This document shows positions 1 to 9,436 of a stretch of 64,000 bases of DNA, in pieces. The stretch spans positions 1-64,000 of the forward strand of contig JADKCA010000006.1 in assembly GCA_016714795.1 (NCBI GenBank). The letters run 5' to 3'. A program made the position numbers and the translations under genes. Within the stretch, counting starts at the first letter, position 1; each line of letters begins with the position of its first letter. This stretch comes from Sphingomonadales bacterium. GTDB lineage: Bacteria > Pseudomonadota > Alphaproteobacteria > Sphingomonadales > Sphingomonadaceae. The notes beneath the pieces were generated by a model. The model was not told where the DNA came from, searched no databases, and saw only the letters and a list, made by a program, of their open reading frames with translations.

Positions 1-2
1 AA

Positions 3-686
3 CTGCTGTTCTGGCAATCCGTGGCCGACAGCCGCGATCCGGCGCAATTCAAGACATATCTGGCGGCATTTCCCTCAGGTTTGTTTGCCGGGCTTGCCCG
101 CGCGAAGATTGCCTGGCTGGCCAGCGCGCAGGCACAGACAGAGCGCACGGACTCGCCCTCATCGATCACGTCCAAATCTGCCCTTTCCCCGTCAGGGCTT
201 CCCGCGCCATCTGCTGTCGAGAGCAAGGCGGCAAGCGCGTTTGCGCCAATCGCTGGCGCAGCTGGTCTCGAACCGGCGTTCGTCGAAGAATTGCGCACGA
301 TGGCCCTGTCTCAGGGGCGACGACATCTGGTGGGAGCGACGGCACTTCCGGCAAGGCCTTCGATGGACGCCGTGGGCGTGTTCCAGCTCCCAGAGAAGTT
401 CTGCTCGGCGGCAGACCGGAATGCGTTTCACGACAGCCATTTCCTGCCGCTGATCAACCTTGCCAGTGCCAACAACGCCCGCGCCATCGCACACATGAAA
501 CTGTTGACGCGGCTATCTGCCGAGGCATTGGCCAAAGGCGACATCTCTGGCTCGAACTTGCTCGCGAAAGAATCGGCGAGCTATGAACCCGTTGCGAAAA
601 CGGCCTATCTGGAAAGATCAGCACTCGATCCGATGTTCCCGCGTCTGATGGCCGTGCCGATTGCACTTTGTGCAGGAGCAAAATGA
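3..686 (+). CDS. C-terminal part of a large protein (5' end outside window)
   Basis: The frame is already open at the left edge: codons from position 3 read LLFWQSVADSRDPAQF, so the GTG at 21 is internal and the true start lies upstream of the window. The visible opening (FWQSV, DSRDPAQF, YLAAFPSGLFAGLAR) matches a short repeat common in the C-terminal parts of caspase-like (peptidase C14) and TPR/SEL1-type proteins. The remaining ~190 residues are Ala/Ser-rich at first and then resemble no family I recognise. The stop TGA at 684-686 overlaps the start of the next gene, so the two are probably co-transcribed. The caspase link is an inference from one motif; the catalytic part would lie outside the window. 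Confidence 0.6.
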   Translation: MLFWQSVADSRDPAQFKTYLAAFPSGLFAGLARAKIAWLASAQAQTERTDSPSSITSKSALSPSGLPAPSAVESKAASAFAPIAGAAGLEPAFVEELRTMALSQGRRHLVGATALPARPSMDAVGVFQLPEKFCSAADRNAFHDSHFLPLINLASANNARAIAHMKLLTRLSAEALAKGDISGSNLLAKESASYEPVAKTAYLERSALDPMFPRLMAVPIALCAGAK

Positions 687-1150
687 TGAAAAGGCGCACC
701 CTGTGCATCACAGCGCTGGCGGCAATGGCCGCCTCGCACGCAATCGCGGTCGACGCCAAACCTGCGCCACCCGCCATGCGATCCGCAGCGCAGCTTCGGG
801 AACTGTCAATCATGTTCAGTTCCGTCGCTTTGCGTTGCAACAGGATCGGCATCAACATCCAGCCTGATTTCGACATGTTCGCCGAAAAGCAGAAAGGCGT
901 TCTGGCCCGAACCGAAATGTCACTACAACAGCATTTCGCGGTTAGGACAAAGGCGGACTTGCATGCCGAGATCGACCGTTATCAGATCAGGGTTCTGAAT
1001 TTCTATGGCACCGGCAGGACCGACCAACAGATTTGCAGCCAGTTTTCAAATTTGCTCAAAAGGCTGGCAGAGGGCGATGCCGAAGGAAAGCTGCTGGGCA
1101 ATATAGCGACCGTCATGGTGCCGGAACCACTGCTTGAAGCAGATCAGTGA
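686..1150 (+). CDS. Small secreted hypothetical protein
   Basis: A protein of 154 residues. I chose the ATG at 686 because AGGAG at 674-678 sits 7 bases upstream; an ATG at 683 is also possible but too close to that site. The start overlaps the TGA of the upstream gene, implying translational coupling. Residues 1-22 (MKRRTLCITALAAMAASHAIAV) look like a cleavable Sec signal peptide, and the mature part keeps two cysteines (in ALRCNR and QQICSQ) that could form a periplasmic disulfide. It is mostly helical and charged. I do not recognise the family; location and coupling suggest a periplasmic partner of the upstream protein. Confidence 0.6.
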   Translation: MKRRTLCITALAAMAASHAIAVDAKPAPPAMRSAAQLRELSIMFSSVALRCNRIGINIQPDFDMFAEKQKGVLARTEMSLQQHFAVRTKADLHAEIDRYQIRVLNFYGTGRTDQQICSQFSNLLKRLAEGDAEGKLLGNIATVMVPEPLLEADQ

Positions 1151-1556
1151 ACACTCTTTGCCATTCCTGAAGGGTTCGCGTCATGGCAGATTCCAGCATC
1201 GGACGAACTGGCATTGTCTGAGCAAATGCACCGGCGAGGTGGCAAGGGCGAGCGATGCCGCGATATCTTCAGATGTATCCGCTCCGAATGATCGCCTCAT
1301 TCCACAATCACTTCGCTGCAAACCGCCTCCCCGTTGACCAACGAGCCCAGTCGTTTCAACGCGCGACAATCCTTGCCGTGCCGAACGGACACAGTTTGCG
1401 ATTGGCCTGACAGCACACAACCCCTCGCTTCCGGAGCCGGATACCGCGCCTTCTGAAACCTGGCCACATCGATACTGGCGGGCCCTTCAACAGACCTCTT
1501 GGCGACTCCGTTCAAATGCGTCATCACGGTCTGGTACAACCACAAAGGCTGCCCCC
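1151..1556. other. 406-base gap with no convincing gene
   Basis: The stretch separates the first two genes from the amidohydrolase. It has no strong Shine-Dalgarno plus ORF combination on the + strand; a 67-codon + frame beginning inside the previous gene looks random. A 75-codon minus-strand frame (1297-1524) is listed separately as doubtful. The promoter of the amidohydrolase gene presumably lies in the right half, but no clear -35/-10 pair stands out. Confidence 0.5.
1297..1524 (-). CDS. Possible small ORF, doubtful
   Basis: A 75-codon frame from an ATG at 1524, read away from the amidohydrolase gene. The translation is not strongly biased in composition and contains two cysteines in a plausible segment (ARGCVLSG, GKDCRALKRLG). 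However, there is no recognisable ribosome binding site, no signal peptide and no family resemblance. It may be a chance frame or the remnant of a lost gene. Confidence 0.2.
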   Translation of the reverse strand: MTHLNGVAKRSVEGPASIDVARFQKARYPAPEARGCVLSGQSQTVSVRHGKDCRALKRLGSLVNGEAVCSEVIVE

Positions 1557-2840
1557 ATGCGCATCGCTCTCATTCTGGCTCTTGCCTGTTCCGCCTCGCC
1601 TGCCCTTGCTCAGAACGCGCCCGGCAAGCGCGTCATCACCGCCGCGCGGATGATTGATGTGCTGGAGGGCAAGGTGGTGGAGCATCCTGCAATCTTCGTC
1701 GACGAAGGCGGGCGCATCACCGGAGTGGCCGATGCGCGCACCGTGCGCTGGGGCAGCGACGTGCAGCACATTGATCTGGGCAGCCAAACCCTGCTGCCCG
1801 GCCTGATCGACATGCACGTTCATCTCGACAGTCTGGCAGAGATTGGCGGCTATGGCAGTCTGGAATACACAGACAGCTTCTGGTCCATGATGGCGGTGAA
1901 GAATGCGCGCGCCATGCTTGATGCAGGCTTCACCACCGTGCGCAATGTCGGGTCAGACGCGTTCAACGATGTGGGCCTGAAGCAGGCGATCGAAGCAGGC
2001 TATGCCAGCGGCCCGCGCATCGTGCCAGCCGCGCACGCGCTGGGCGCCACGGGTGGCCATTGCGATTCAACCTTTTTGCCACCTTCGCTTGAAACGCCGC
2101 AAGAAGGCGTGGCCGATGGCGAACAGGGTCTGCGCCATCAGGTCCGCCGCCAGCGCAAATATGGCGCGGAAGTGATCAAAGTCTGCGCGACAGGCGGGGT
2201 CTTTTCTCGCAACACAGAGCCGGGCCAGCAGCAATTGGCTGAAAATGAACTGCGCGCCATTGCCGATGAAGCGCATCAATGGGGCCTGAGGGTCGCAGCC
2301 CATGCCCATGGCGCATCCGGCATCAAGGCCGCGATTCGTGCCGGGATTGATACCATCGAACATGCCAGCCTTGTCGATGATGAAGGCATCAAGCTGGCCG
2401 CCGCCCGCAAGGAGCCGGTCTGGTTTGCGATGGACATTTTCAACACCGATTATACCCAGTCCGAAGGCGCAAAGAACGGCGTGCTGGAAGATAATCTGCG
2501 CAAGGACCGTGAAGTGGCGCAGATCCAGCGCGACAATTTCCGCAAGGCCCATGCCGCCGGAGTGCGCATGGTGTTCGGCTCTGACGCGGGCGTGATGCCT
2601 CATGCGAGCGCAGGCGGTCAGTTCAAGACGATGGTCCAGTACGGAATGACGCCGATGCAGGCCATTCAGGCCGCCACCCGCAACGGCGCGCAGGCCTTGG
2701 GCCGGGAGAAGGACGTGGGCGCGATCGCCGTGGGCCGGTTCGCCGACATGATCGCCGTGGACGGTGATCCGCTGGCCAATGTCCGCGAACTGGAATCTGT
2801 CGATGTCGTCATCAAGGGCGGGCAGATCATCAGACAATGA
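1557..2840 (+). CDS. Exported metal-dependent amidohydrolase (imidazolonepropionase/Xaa-Pro dipeptidase-like)
   Basis: A 427-residue enzyme with a signal peptide (residues 1-19, ending ALAQ), so probably periplasmic. The binuclear-metal TIM-barrel motifs are all present in order: HVH at residues 87-89, a lysine that would be carboxylated at K208 (EVIKVC), H249 and H251 (AAHAHG), H269 (IEHA) and catalytic D343 (GSDAG). The C-terminal segment (GRFADMIAVDGDPLANV) is typical of the amidohydrolase family that hydrolyses dipeptides or N-acyl amino acids. Exact substrate cannot be read from sequence. The stop overlaps the ATG of the next gene (ATGA at 2837-2840). Confidence 0.88.
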   Translation: MRIALILALACSASPALAQNAPGKRVITAARMIDVLEGKVVEHPAIFVDEGGRITGVADARTVRWGSDVQHIDLGSQTLLPGLIDMHVHLDSLAEIGGYGSLEYTDSFWSMMAVKNARAMLDAGFTTVRNVGSDAFNDVGLKQAIEAGYASGPRIVPAAHALGATGGHCDSTFLPPSLETPQEGVADGEQGLRHQVRRQRKYGAEVIKVCATGGVFSRNTEPGQQQLAENELRAIADEAHQWGLRVAAHAHGASGIKAAIRAGIDTIEHASLVDDEGIKLAAARKEPVWFAMDIFNTDYTQSEGAKNGVLEDNLRKDREVAQIQRDNFRKAHAAGVRMVFGSDAGVMPHASAGGQFKTMVQYGMTPMQAIQAATRNGAQALGREKDVGAIAVGRFADMIAVDGDPLANVRELESVDVVIKGGQIIRQ

Positions 2841-3490
2841 CACACAAGCCGTGCGCGGGGAGCATTTTGCGGATGACACGACAAATTGGGTTTCTGGCGG
2901 CTGGCGCTGTGTTGGTGCTGATCGTCCTCCTGCTCGGCTGGACCGTCGCCGGGCCGGTTGCAGGGGCGACGGACCGGAGCATCGAAGCGGCACTGGCACT
3001 GCGGCAGGGCGTTGCACCCGATGCGCTGATCGGGTTCTGGCGTGCGGTCAGTTGGGTAGATGGCGGCGTTCAGCGCTATCTTGTCTTGCTGGCGCTGGCA
3101 TTTGTGCTGTTCTGGCAGGGCCGATGGCAATCCGGCGCAGCATTGGTCATCGCCACCTTGCTCTCCGGCTTTGCATCGGACGCCTTGAAAGACATGTTCG
3201 AACGCCCCCGGCCCGATCTGGTCCCGCATCTGGATCATGTCAGCAGTCTCTCTTTTCCCAGCGGCCATGCAACAAGTGCGGTTGTGATCTTCGTGCTGTT
3301 TGCCATGCTGATGCCCACGGCGCAGCGCGGCCGCTGGCTGGCTGGCGGACTGCTGGCCGCATTCCTGACCGGCTGGTCGCGGATTGCGCTGGGCGTTCAT
3401 TGGCCCAGCGATGTGCTGGGTGGCTGGATTCTAGGCGGAGCCTTTGTGCTGTTTGCGCTCGCGCTGCTGCCCAAGCCGTCTCAGGCCTGA
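2837..3490 (+). CDS. PAP2-family membrane phosphatase
   Basis: A 217-residue integral membrane protein of the type 2 phosphatidic acid phosphatase family, which dephosphorylates lipid phosphates such as undecaprenyl pyrophosphate, phosphatidate or phosphatidylglycerol phosphate. All three signature motifs are intact: K118 through R125-P126, PSGH at 141-144, and S181-R182 with H188 and D192. About five to six membrane segments are visible. The ATG at 2837 overlaps the previous stop; a second ATG at 2873 would give a shorter N-terminus beginning MTRQIGF. It ends two bases from a convergent gene. Confidence 0.88.
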   Translation: MTHKPCAGSILRMTRQIGFLAAGAVLVLIVLLLGWTVAGPVAGATDRSIEAALALRQGVAPDALIGFWRAVSWVDGGVQRYLVLLALAFVLFWQGRWQSGAALVIATLLSGFASDALKDMFERPRPDLVPHLDHVSSLSFPSGHATSAVVIFVLFAMLMPTAQRGRWLAGGLLAAFLTGWSRIALGVHWPSDVLGGWILGGAFVLFALALLPKPSQA

Positions 3491-3491
3491 G

Positions 3492-4760
3492 CTAAAGCCA
3501 TACATCCACAGCATGGAGCGCGAGGCCAACCAGCCCGCCCACCAAAGTGCCATTGATGCGGATATATTGCAGATCCTTGCCCACCGCCTCTTCGATGCGG
3601 ACGGTGATTTTCTCGGCATCCCAGCCGCGCACCGTGTCTGAAACCAGCCGCACAATCCCGTCTCCATAGTTGGAAACCAGGCCAACCGTGGCGCGGCGCG
3701 CGAACCGGTTCACCAGTGCGCCGAGCGCGGCATCCTCCTGTAGAGTCTGGCCCAGTCGCCGCAGCGCATCGCCGATGCGTCCGGCCATCACGCGTTGCGG
3801 ATCGCGAGCCGCCCGCAACAGTGCCGCGCGCCCCTGCTCCCACAGTCCGCCAATCCAGGCTTGCATCGCCGGATTGGCAACGATCTCCGCCTTCCAGTTG
3901 GCCACGCGTGCCTGCATCTCCGGATCGGTCTGAAGCCGTTCGGCAACGCTGGCGATAGCCTCATCAAAGCGCAGGCGCAGCGGATGGCGGGGATCATCCG
4001 CCATATCGAACACCAGCTTGTAGAGCGCGTTGATGATGGCGTCCGCAACATTCTCGTCCAGCCCGGTCCAGCGCAACAGCCGTCCCGAACGTTCGTGAAC
4101 CAGATCGCGGATCGTCATTTCATTCTGGTTCAGCACCACGCCGATACGTTCCAAAATGCCGGTCTGGAGGGGAATGTGCCGCCCTTCACGCATCGCCGCT
4201 TCAATAGCCTGACCCAGCATGGGCGAGACATTGAGTTCGAGCAGCCGGTCTGTCAGCGCTTCCTTGAGATTATGACCCAGATGCCCGTCATCCAGCGCTT
4301 CAAGCGCATCGGCCAGCATTCGGGATACGCCACCCCGCAAGCGCCCCAGCCCGGTGTCTGCCGGGTCTGCAAGAAAGCGCCCGATGGCGGCGGCCACATC
4401 CACCTTCCCCATGCGCCGCGCGACAACCGAAGGGGTGAGGAAATTTGCCCGCAAGAACTGGGCGAGCGTATCGCCGATCCGGTCCTTGTTGGTGGGAATG
4501 ATCGCGGTGTGCGGAATTGGCAGGCCCAGCGGATGGCGGAATAGCGCCGTTACGGCAAACCAGTCTGCCAGCCCGCCCACCATGCCAGCCTCTGCAAAGG
4601 CCTTCAGAAAGCCCATGGCGGGATGGAGATCAATGGACCAGCGCGAGACGAGGAAGAGTATTGCCATGGCCACGAGCAAGCCCGTCGCCCTGCGCCTCAT
4701 ACGGACGAAATCCCGGGCAGACGGCGCGCCCGGCATCCAGACCAAGGCCCGTTGTTTCAC
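3492..4760 (-). CDS. DUF445 (YjiN-like) membrane-anchored protein
   Basis: A 422-residue protein of the DUF445 family, whose role is not settled. A hydrophobic anchor at residues ~27-45 is followed by the family signature GGLADWFAVTALFRHPLG and PIPHTAIIPTNKDRI; the long centre is helical with repeated Leu/Ala heptads, and the last 15 residues (GLVGLALHAVDVWL) form a second hydrophobic stretch. The length is usual for the family. It is convergent with the PAP2 gene and lies 12 bases after the RND permease on the same strand, so it may share that transcript. Confidence 0.82.
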   Translation of the reverse strand: MKQRALVWMPGAPSARDFVRMRRRATGLLVAMAILFLVSRWSIDLHPAMGFLKAFAEAGMVGGLADWFAVTALFRHPLGLPIPHTAIIPTNKDRIGDTLAQFLRANFLTPSVVARRMGKVDVAAAIGRFLADPADTGLGRLRGGVSRMLADALEALDDGHLGHNLKEALTDRLLELNVSPMLGQAIEAAMREGRHIPLQTGILERIGVVLNQNEMTIRDLVHERSGRLLRWTGLDENVADAIINALYKLVFDMADDPRHPLRLRFDEAIASVAERLQTDPEMQARVANWKAEIVANPAMQAWIGGLWEQGRAALLRAARDPQRVMAGRIGDALRRLGQTLQEDAALGALVNRFARRATVGLVSNYGDGIVRLVSDTVRGWDAEKITVRIEEAVGKDLQYIRINGTLVGGLVGLALHAVDVWL

Positions 4761-4772
4761 CGAAATGTCACA

Positions 4773-7700
4773 CTACTCCGCCGGCTGAACGCTGTCCCCG
4801 CGCCGCCCGAACCACTGCTTGAGCTTGCGGCGCACGCGGCGGGGAAACAGGCCGGGCGGCTTTTCCATCGGCGATTCGCCATGGTTGGTCAGCCAGTAGG
4901 TCAGCCATGGCCCAAGCCGCTGCTCCACACCAAGCGCAAGACTGAACAGGGCAGGCACAATTACCAGAGTGAGCAGAGTTGAAACGATCAGGCCGCCAAT
5001 CACGGTCACGCCCATGGGTTGCCGCCACGCACCGTCACCCGACAGGGCAAAAGCGGTTGGCAACATGCCCGCGACCATCGCCACCGTGGTCATGATGATC
5101 GGCTGCGCCCGCTTGTGGCCGGCCTCCAGAATCGCTTCATCCTTGGTCGCACCATTTTCCATTTCGACCAGCGCGAAATCGACGACCAGAATCGAGTTTT
5201 TCGCCACGATGCCCAAAAGCATCAGCATACCAATGAAAACGGGCATCGAGACCGGCAAGCCCCAGACCAGCAAGCCGATGGCTGCCCCCAGCGGAGCCAG
5301 CAGCAACGATCCCATATTGACGAACGGGGAGACGATGCGCCCATAAAGCAGGACCAGCACCGCGAACACGAGCATCACGCCCGACAGGACCGCAACCGTG
5401 AAATTCCGGATCATTTCTGCCTGGAACCGGTTCTGGCCGAGCGTCATGCGCTGCACGCCCTGCGGCAGCGATTTGAGCGTTTCCAGCGTGGCGAGCTTCT
5501 TGTCCACCATCGAACTCACAATGCCGGGCGCATAATCTGCACCCACATTGATCCGCCGGATGAGGTTCGTTCGCTGGATTGTCGTCGGCCCCGCACCAAA
5601 GCTGATCGAAGCAACCGACTTGAGCGGCACGGATCCACCGGTGGACGTCGGTACCGGCAGGTTTTCGAGTGTCGCCAGACTGCGCCGCGAGTCTTCGCTC
5701 AGCGTGACGCGGATCGGCACCTGCCGGTCGGACAGCGAGAATTTGGGGCTGTTCTGGTCAATGTCACCGATCGTCGCGATACGGACTGTCTGCGACAGGG
5801 CGGCGGTCGTCACACCCAGTTGCGCGGCCAGATCCATGCGCGGACGGATCATGATTTCAGGCCGTTGCAGGTCTCCACTGACGCGCGGTGCCACCAGTTC
5901 GGGCATCTTCTTCAGATCCTCGACCAGCCGGTTCGCGGTGTCCGTCAGGACTTCCGGATTGTCGCCACCCAATGTGATCAGCAGGTCTCGCCCGGAACTG
6001 GGCGGCCCGCCCTGATCCTGATTGCGAAAATTGACGCGCGCGTCTGGCAAGGCGGACAATTTGGGTGCCCAGTCCTTCTCGAACTGGATGCTGGACCGGG
6101 GCCGGTCGCGCCGCAGTGTCAGGTAAATATTGGCAAAGCCCGGATCAATATCGGCAAAGGCGGATTGGACCATTTCCTTTTCCTCGCCCAACATCCCCTG
6201 CACGCGTTCCACGACACGCCGCGTTTCGGCCAAAGTTGTGCCCGGAACCATCTCGATGCGGATCGTGCTGTAATCGAAATCAATGTCCGGCATGAACTGG
6301 AAGGGAATGCCGTCATAACGAGAGCCGGGAATGCCTGCGAACAACAGGATCGTCAGGACGAAACTTGCACCGCCGATCGCCAAAGTCTTCCAGCGGTTCG
6401 CAAGCGACCATTTGAGCATGACCAGATACCGGTCCATCCACGGACCCGACGCGTGCGGCTCCTCGCCATGGGCCTTCAGGAAATAGGCAGCAATCATCGG
6501 CGTGATCATCCGCGCCACCAAAAGACTCATCAGCACCGACGCGACGACCGTATAACCGAAATTCTTGAAGAACTGGCCCGAAACGCCCGGCATCATGCCA
6601 ACCGGCAGGAAAACGGCGACAATCGCCATGGTCGTCGCCAGCACCGCAAGACCGATTTCATCCGCCGCATCGATGGACGCCTGAAAGGCTGATTTGCCCA
6701 TGCGCATGTGCCGCACGATATTCTCGATCTCAACAATAGCATCGTCCACCAGCACACCTGCCACGAGCCCCAGCGCGAGCAGACTGATTTGGTTGAGGCC
6801 GAAGCCCAGCAATTCCATCAGCCAGAATGACGGAACGGCAGACAGGGGAATGGCAATGGCCGAAATGGCCGTCGCGCGCCAATCCCGCAGGAATAACCAC
6901 ACCACGATCACGGCCAGCAACGCGCCTTCCACCATGGCAAGCATGGATGAGCTATATTGTTCGCGCGAATAATGGACCTGTGTGAAGAGTTCGCGGAATT
7001 TGACCTTGCCGGTTTCCACCTCAAGCTTTTTGAGCTCCGCCATGGCAAGATCGAACACCTCGACGTCCGACGCGCCTTTTGACCGCTGGATCGAGAAGCT
7101 GAGCACCTGCCGTCCGTTCATCGTCGAAAGCGAACGCTGTTCGGCATACAGGTCACGCACTTCGGCGATGTCGGTCAGCTTGATGGTGCGCCCACCCCCC
7201 AGCGAAATCTGGGTGCCGCCCAGGTGATGCGCGTTGCGAGCATTGCCCAGCACGCGCACGGACTGTTCGGAACCGCCAATCTCGATGCGACCGCCCGCTG
7301 TATTGACGTTGGTTTGCCGCAACTGTGCATTCACCTGCGCGGCGGAAATGCCATAAGCCTGCATACGCGCCGGATCGAGAATGACGCGGATTTCGCGCGA
7401 AACGCCACCGCCGCGTTCCATGCCGCCCAATCCGGGCAGAGAGCGCAAGCGCTTGCTCACCACATTGTCGACATACCAGCTCAGCTCTTCCAAGGTCATA
7501 TCAACCGCTTCGGCCGATATGTAGGCGATGGCCTGATCTGCCGTATCGACGCGCACCACCTGAGGCTCGAGAATGCCGTCCGGCAAGTCACTGCGGATGT
7601 TGGACACGGAATCACGCACATCGTTGACCGCGCGATCGATGGGCGTCCCAATCGCAAACTGGACGCTGATCTGCGCAGAGCCTTCACGAACGTTCGAGTT

Positions 7701-8000
7701 GATTTCTTCCACGCCGTTGATGTTGCGCAGCGCGGCTTCCACCTTTTGCGCGACTTGCGTTTCCAGTTCAACTGGTGACGCCCCGGGCTGGGCCACGATC
7801 ACGAACGCCATCGGGAAATCGATATCGGGATCTGCCGTCACCGGCATCCGGCTGAACGCGATGATGCCAGCCAATGTTACGGCCAGAAAGAAAACCAGCG
7901 GCGGAATCGGGTTCCGGATTGACCATGCAGAGATGTAACGGAAACCGAAGCCGCCCGCGCCCTGCGACTCGGCACTGCGGACCGGAGGCTGATCGCTCAT
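4773..8000 (-). CDS. RND efflux permease (HAE1/AcrB-type)
   Basis: A 1075-residue proton-driven inner-membrane pump subunit. The first membrane helix follows residue ~30, a periplasmic porter domain follows (DPDIDFPMAFVIVAQPGASP), and the transmembrane-helix-4 proton relay aspartates are at D419-D420 (GVLVDDAIVEIEN). The helix-10 lysine is in GIVAKNSILVVDF near residue 950. Length and duplicated architecture fit the family. Its ATG overlaps the reconstructed stop of the adaptor gene, as in a typical adaptor-permease operon. No outer-membrane channel gene is adjacent. The drug or solvent substrate cannot be predicted from sequence. Confidence 0.92.
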   Translation of the reverse strand: MSDQPPVRSAESQGAGGFGFRYISAWSIRNPIPPLVFFLAVTLAGIIAFSRMPVTADPDIDFPMAFVIVAQPGASPVELETQVAQKVEAALRNINGVEEINSNVREGSAQISVQFAIGTPIDRAVNDVRDSVSNIRSDLPDGILEPQVVRVDTADQAIAYISAEAVDMTLEELSWYVDNVVSKRLRSLPGLGGMERGGGVSREIRVILDPARMQAYGISAAQVNAQLRQTNVNTAGGRIEIGGSEQSVRVLGNARNAHHLGGTQISLGGGRTIKLTDIAEVRDLYAEQRSLSTMNGRQVLSFSIQRSKGASDVEVFDLAMAELKKLEVETGKVKFRELFTQVHYSREQYSSSMLAMVEGALLAVIVVWLFLRDWRATAISAIAIPLSAVPSFWLMELLGFGLNQISLLALGLVAGVLVDDAIVEIENIVRHMRMGKSAFQASIDAADEIGLAVLATTMAIVAVFLPVGMMPGVSGQFFKNFGYTVVASVLMSLLVARMITPMIAAYFLKAHGEEPHASGPWMDRYLVMLKWSLANRWKTLAIGGASFVLTILLFAGIPGSRYDGIPFQFMPDIDFDYSTIRIEMVPGTTLAETRRVVERVQGMLGEEKEMVQSAFADIDPGFANIYLTLRRDRPRSSIQFEKDWAPKLSALPDARVNFRNQDQGGPPSSGRDLLITLGGDNPEVLTDTANRLVEDLKKMPELVAPRVSGDLQRPEIMIRPRMDLAAQLGVTTAALSQTVRIATIGDIDQNSPKFSLSDRQVPIRVTLSEDSRRSLATLENLPVPTSTGGSVPLKSVASISFGAGPTTIQRTNLIRRINVGADYAPGIVSSMVDKKLATLETLKSLPQGVQRMTLGQNRFQAEMIRNFTVAVLSGVMLVFAVLVLLYGRIVSPFVNMGSLLLAPLGAAIGLLVWGLPVSMPVFIGMLMLLGIVAKNSILVVDFALVEMENGATKDEAILEAGHKRAQPIIMTTVAMVAGMLPTAFALSGDGAWRQPMGVTVIGGLIVSTLLTLVIVPALFSLALGVEQRLGPWLTYWLTNHGESPMEKPPGLFPRRVRRKLKQWFGRRGDSVQPAE

Positions 8001-9177
8001 TTCGCGGCCTTGAGAAGGTCGGAATCACCGACTCCCCGGCATTGAGGAAGCCGCCTGCCGACCGCACGACCTTTTCAGTGCCGCTCAGGCCTTCAAGGAT
8101 GCTGACGCCCTGATCACCGATGGTGCCAACCTTGACGTCGCGTCGCTGAACCTTGTTGTCGGGATCAACGAGGAAGACATAATTGCCCTTCACATCGCTG
8201 AGCACAGCCGATTCCGGCAGCAACGGCGCTTCCGCCTGCCCGGCCAGAATCGTCGCCGAGGCGAAGCCGCCCGGGCGCAATGCCTGATTATAGGGCAACG
8301 CAATCCGGGCAAGACCCTGCCTGCTTTGCGGATTGATGACCGGCGCGATCTGCCAGATCTGGCCTTCGACCGAAATTGTTGTTCCCACTGGCGTCACCTT
8401 GGCCGCCAACCCCGTGGAAAGACGCACCAGATCGGCTTCCGAAAGCTGCGCCTGCATCTCCATCTCGCCGCCCTTGGCAATGCGGAACAGCACGCCAGAG
8501 CCTGCGCCGACGACCTGACCCGGCTCGACGCCGCGCGTCAGCACCAGCCCGGACGCAGGCGCCCGGATGTCCAGCCTGCCGATCAGTGCGCGGTTCTGGC
8601 CCAATTGCGCACGGGCAACGCGCACTTGCGCAGCGGCCGCATCACGCTGCGCCATTTTCCGGTCTATTTCCGCCTTTGAAATGAAGCCGCGCCCCGCCAG
8701 CGCCTGCGCCCGCTCCAGTTCATTCTGGGCCAGTCGGGCATTGGCGTCTGCTGCTGCGATCTGAGCTGCAATCTGGCTGGTCTGCTGCGACTGGACCGAC
8801 CGCTCGATCGACGCCAGCACCTGACCGGCGCGAACCCAGCTGCCAGCCTCCACCCAGACACGAGTGACGAGTCCGCCTTCGCCAACCACACCAACCGGCA
8901 TTTCGCGGCGCGCCGCCAAAGTGCCGGTTGCTGAAATTCCTGCATCCACCATGGTCCGGCCCGGAATCATGACTGTGACAGTGGGGGAGCTCTTGTCACT
9001 CTTGTCGCCCGCAGCCCCTTCTCCGGGCTTTGCAGGGGAGAACAGGAACCAGGCCCCAGCCAGAACGAGGACAGCAACCAATGCCCCGATGATCAAGTTG
9101 CGGCGCTTGCGCGCTGCAGCCTGCTCCCAATCGAGCTCGCCCTCATAATGGCCGATCCGTGCTTCGTAGTTCATCAC
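7997..9177 (-). CDS. RND periplasmic adaptor (membrane fusion protein), 3' end frameshifted
   Basis: An AcrA-like adaptor that bridges the permease to an outer-membrane channel. A single membrane anchor occupies residues 27-46, then come two half-lipoyl segments (around 90-125 and 200-235) flanking a coiled-coil hairpin (SQQTSQIAAQIAAADANARLAQNEL region), then the beta-barrel domain. As written, the frame does not stop at the expected place: after VIPT (residue 387) it runs 80 codons into the permease gene, ending at 7768. One extra base around 8013-8035 would give an ending LLKAAK and a TGA at 7997-7999 overlapping the permease ATG. The coordinates here use that reconstructed end. Only the last few residues are affected. 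Confidence 0.8.
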
Positions 9178-9436
9178 AAGTTTCGCTTCCGCCTGGTCTT
9201 CAGCCGATGCGACCGTCCCCTCGGCGCATCACTGTATTATATAAATAACTCACCTGCCACAAGCGCGAATGCGTTTGCCATCCCCCGGCATCAGCCATTT
9301 GCGCCTGCGCTGAACAATCTGCAACCCCTTCGCAGGTGCAAAATCCGAATTGGACTTGCAAAACGCCACAATCGGTAAGAGCATGTTGCCCGACCGCCAC
9401 ACCGGCGGGGCTCTGCGTTCAATACAGGAGGGTAGT
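9178..9436. promoter_or_regulatory. Divergent promoter region (RND pump / GlsB-like gene)
   Basis: A 259-base divergent spacer. On the minus strand a perfect TATAAT (9236-9241) inside a short AT-rich patch could be the -10 element of the adaptor-permease operon, giving a leader of about 50 bases; the matching -35 (TTGTGG, spacer 15) is weak. No gene is visible in the spacer. The AT-rich patch may also be an operator for an unlinked regulator; this is inference. Confidence 0.35.

Noticed and set aside
21..23. GTG as start of the first gene
   Set aside because: The frame is open upstream to the window edge and its translation (LLFWQS) fits the same protein family, so the true start is further left.
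1134..1337. A 67-codon + frame beginning inside the second gene
   Set aside because: It lacks a ribosome site and family resemblance, and its composition is that of non-coding sequence.
5019..6692. A 557-codon + frame across the RND permease
   Set aside because: Its translation is Arg/His/Gln-rich and resembles nothing; it mirrors the permease codon pattern, which is clearly the coding strand.
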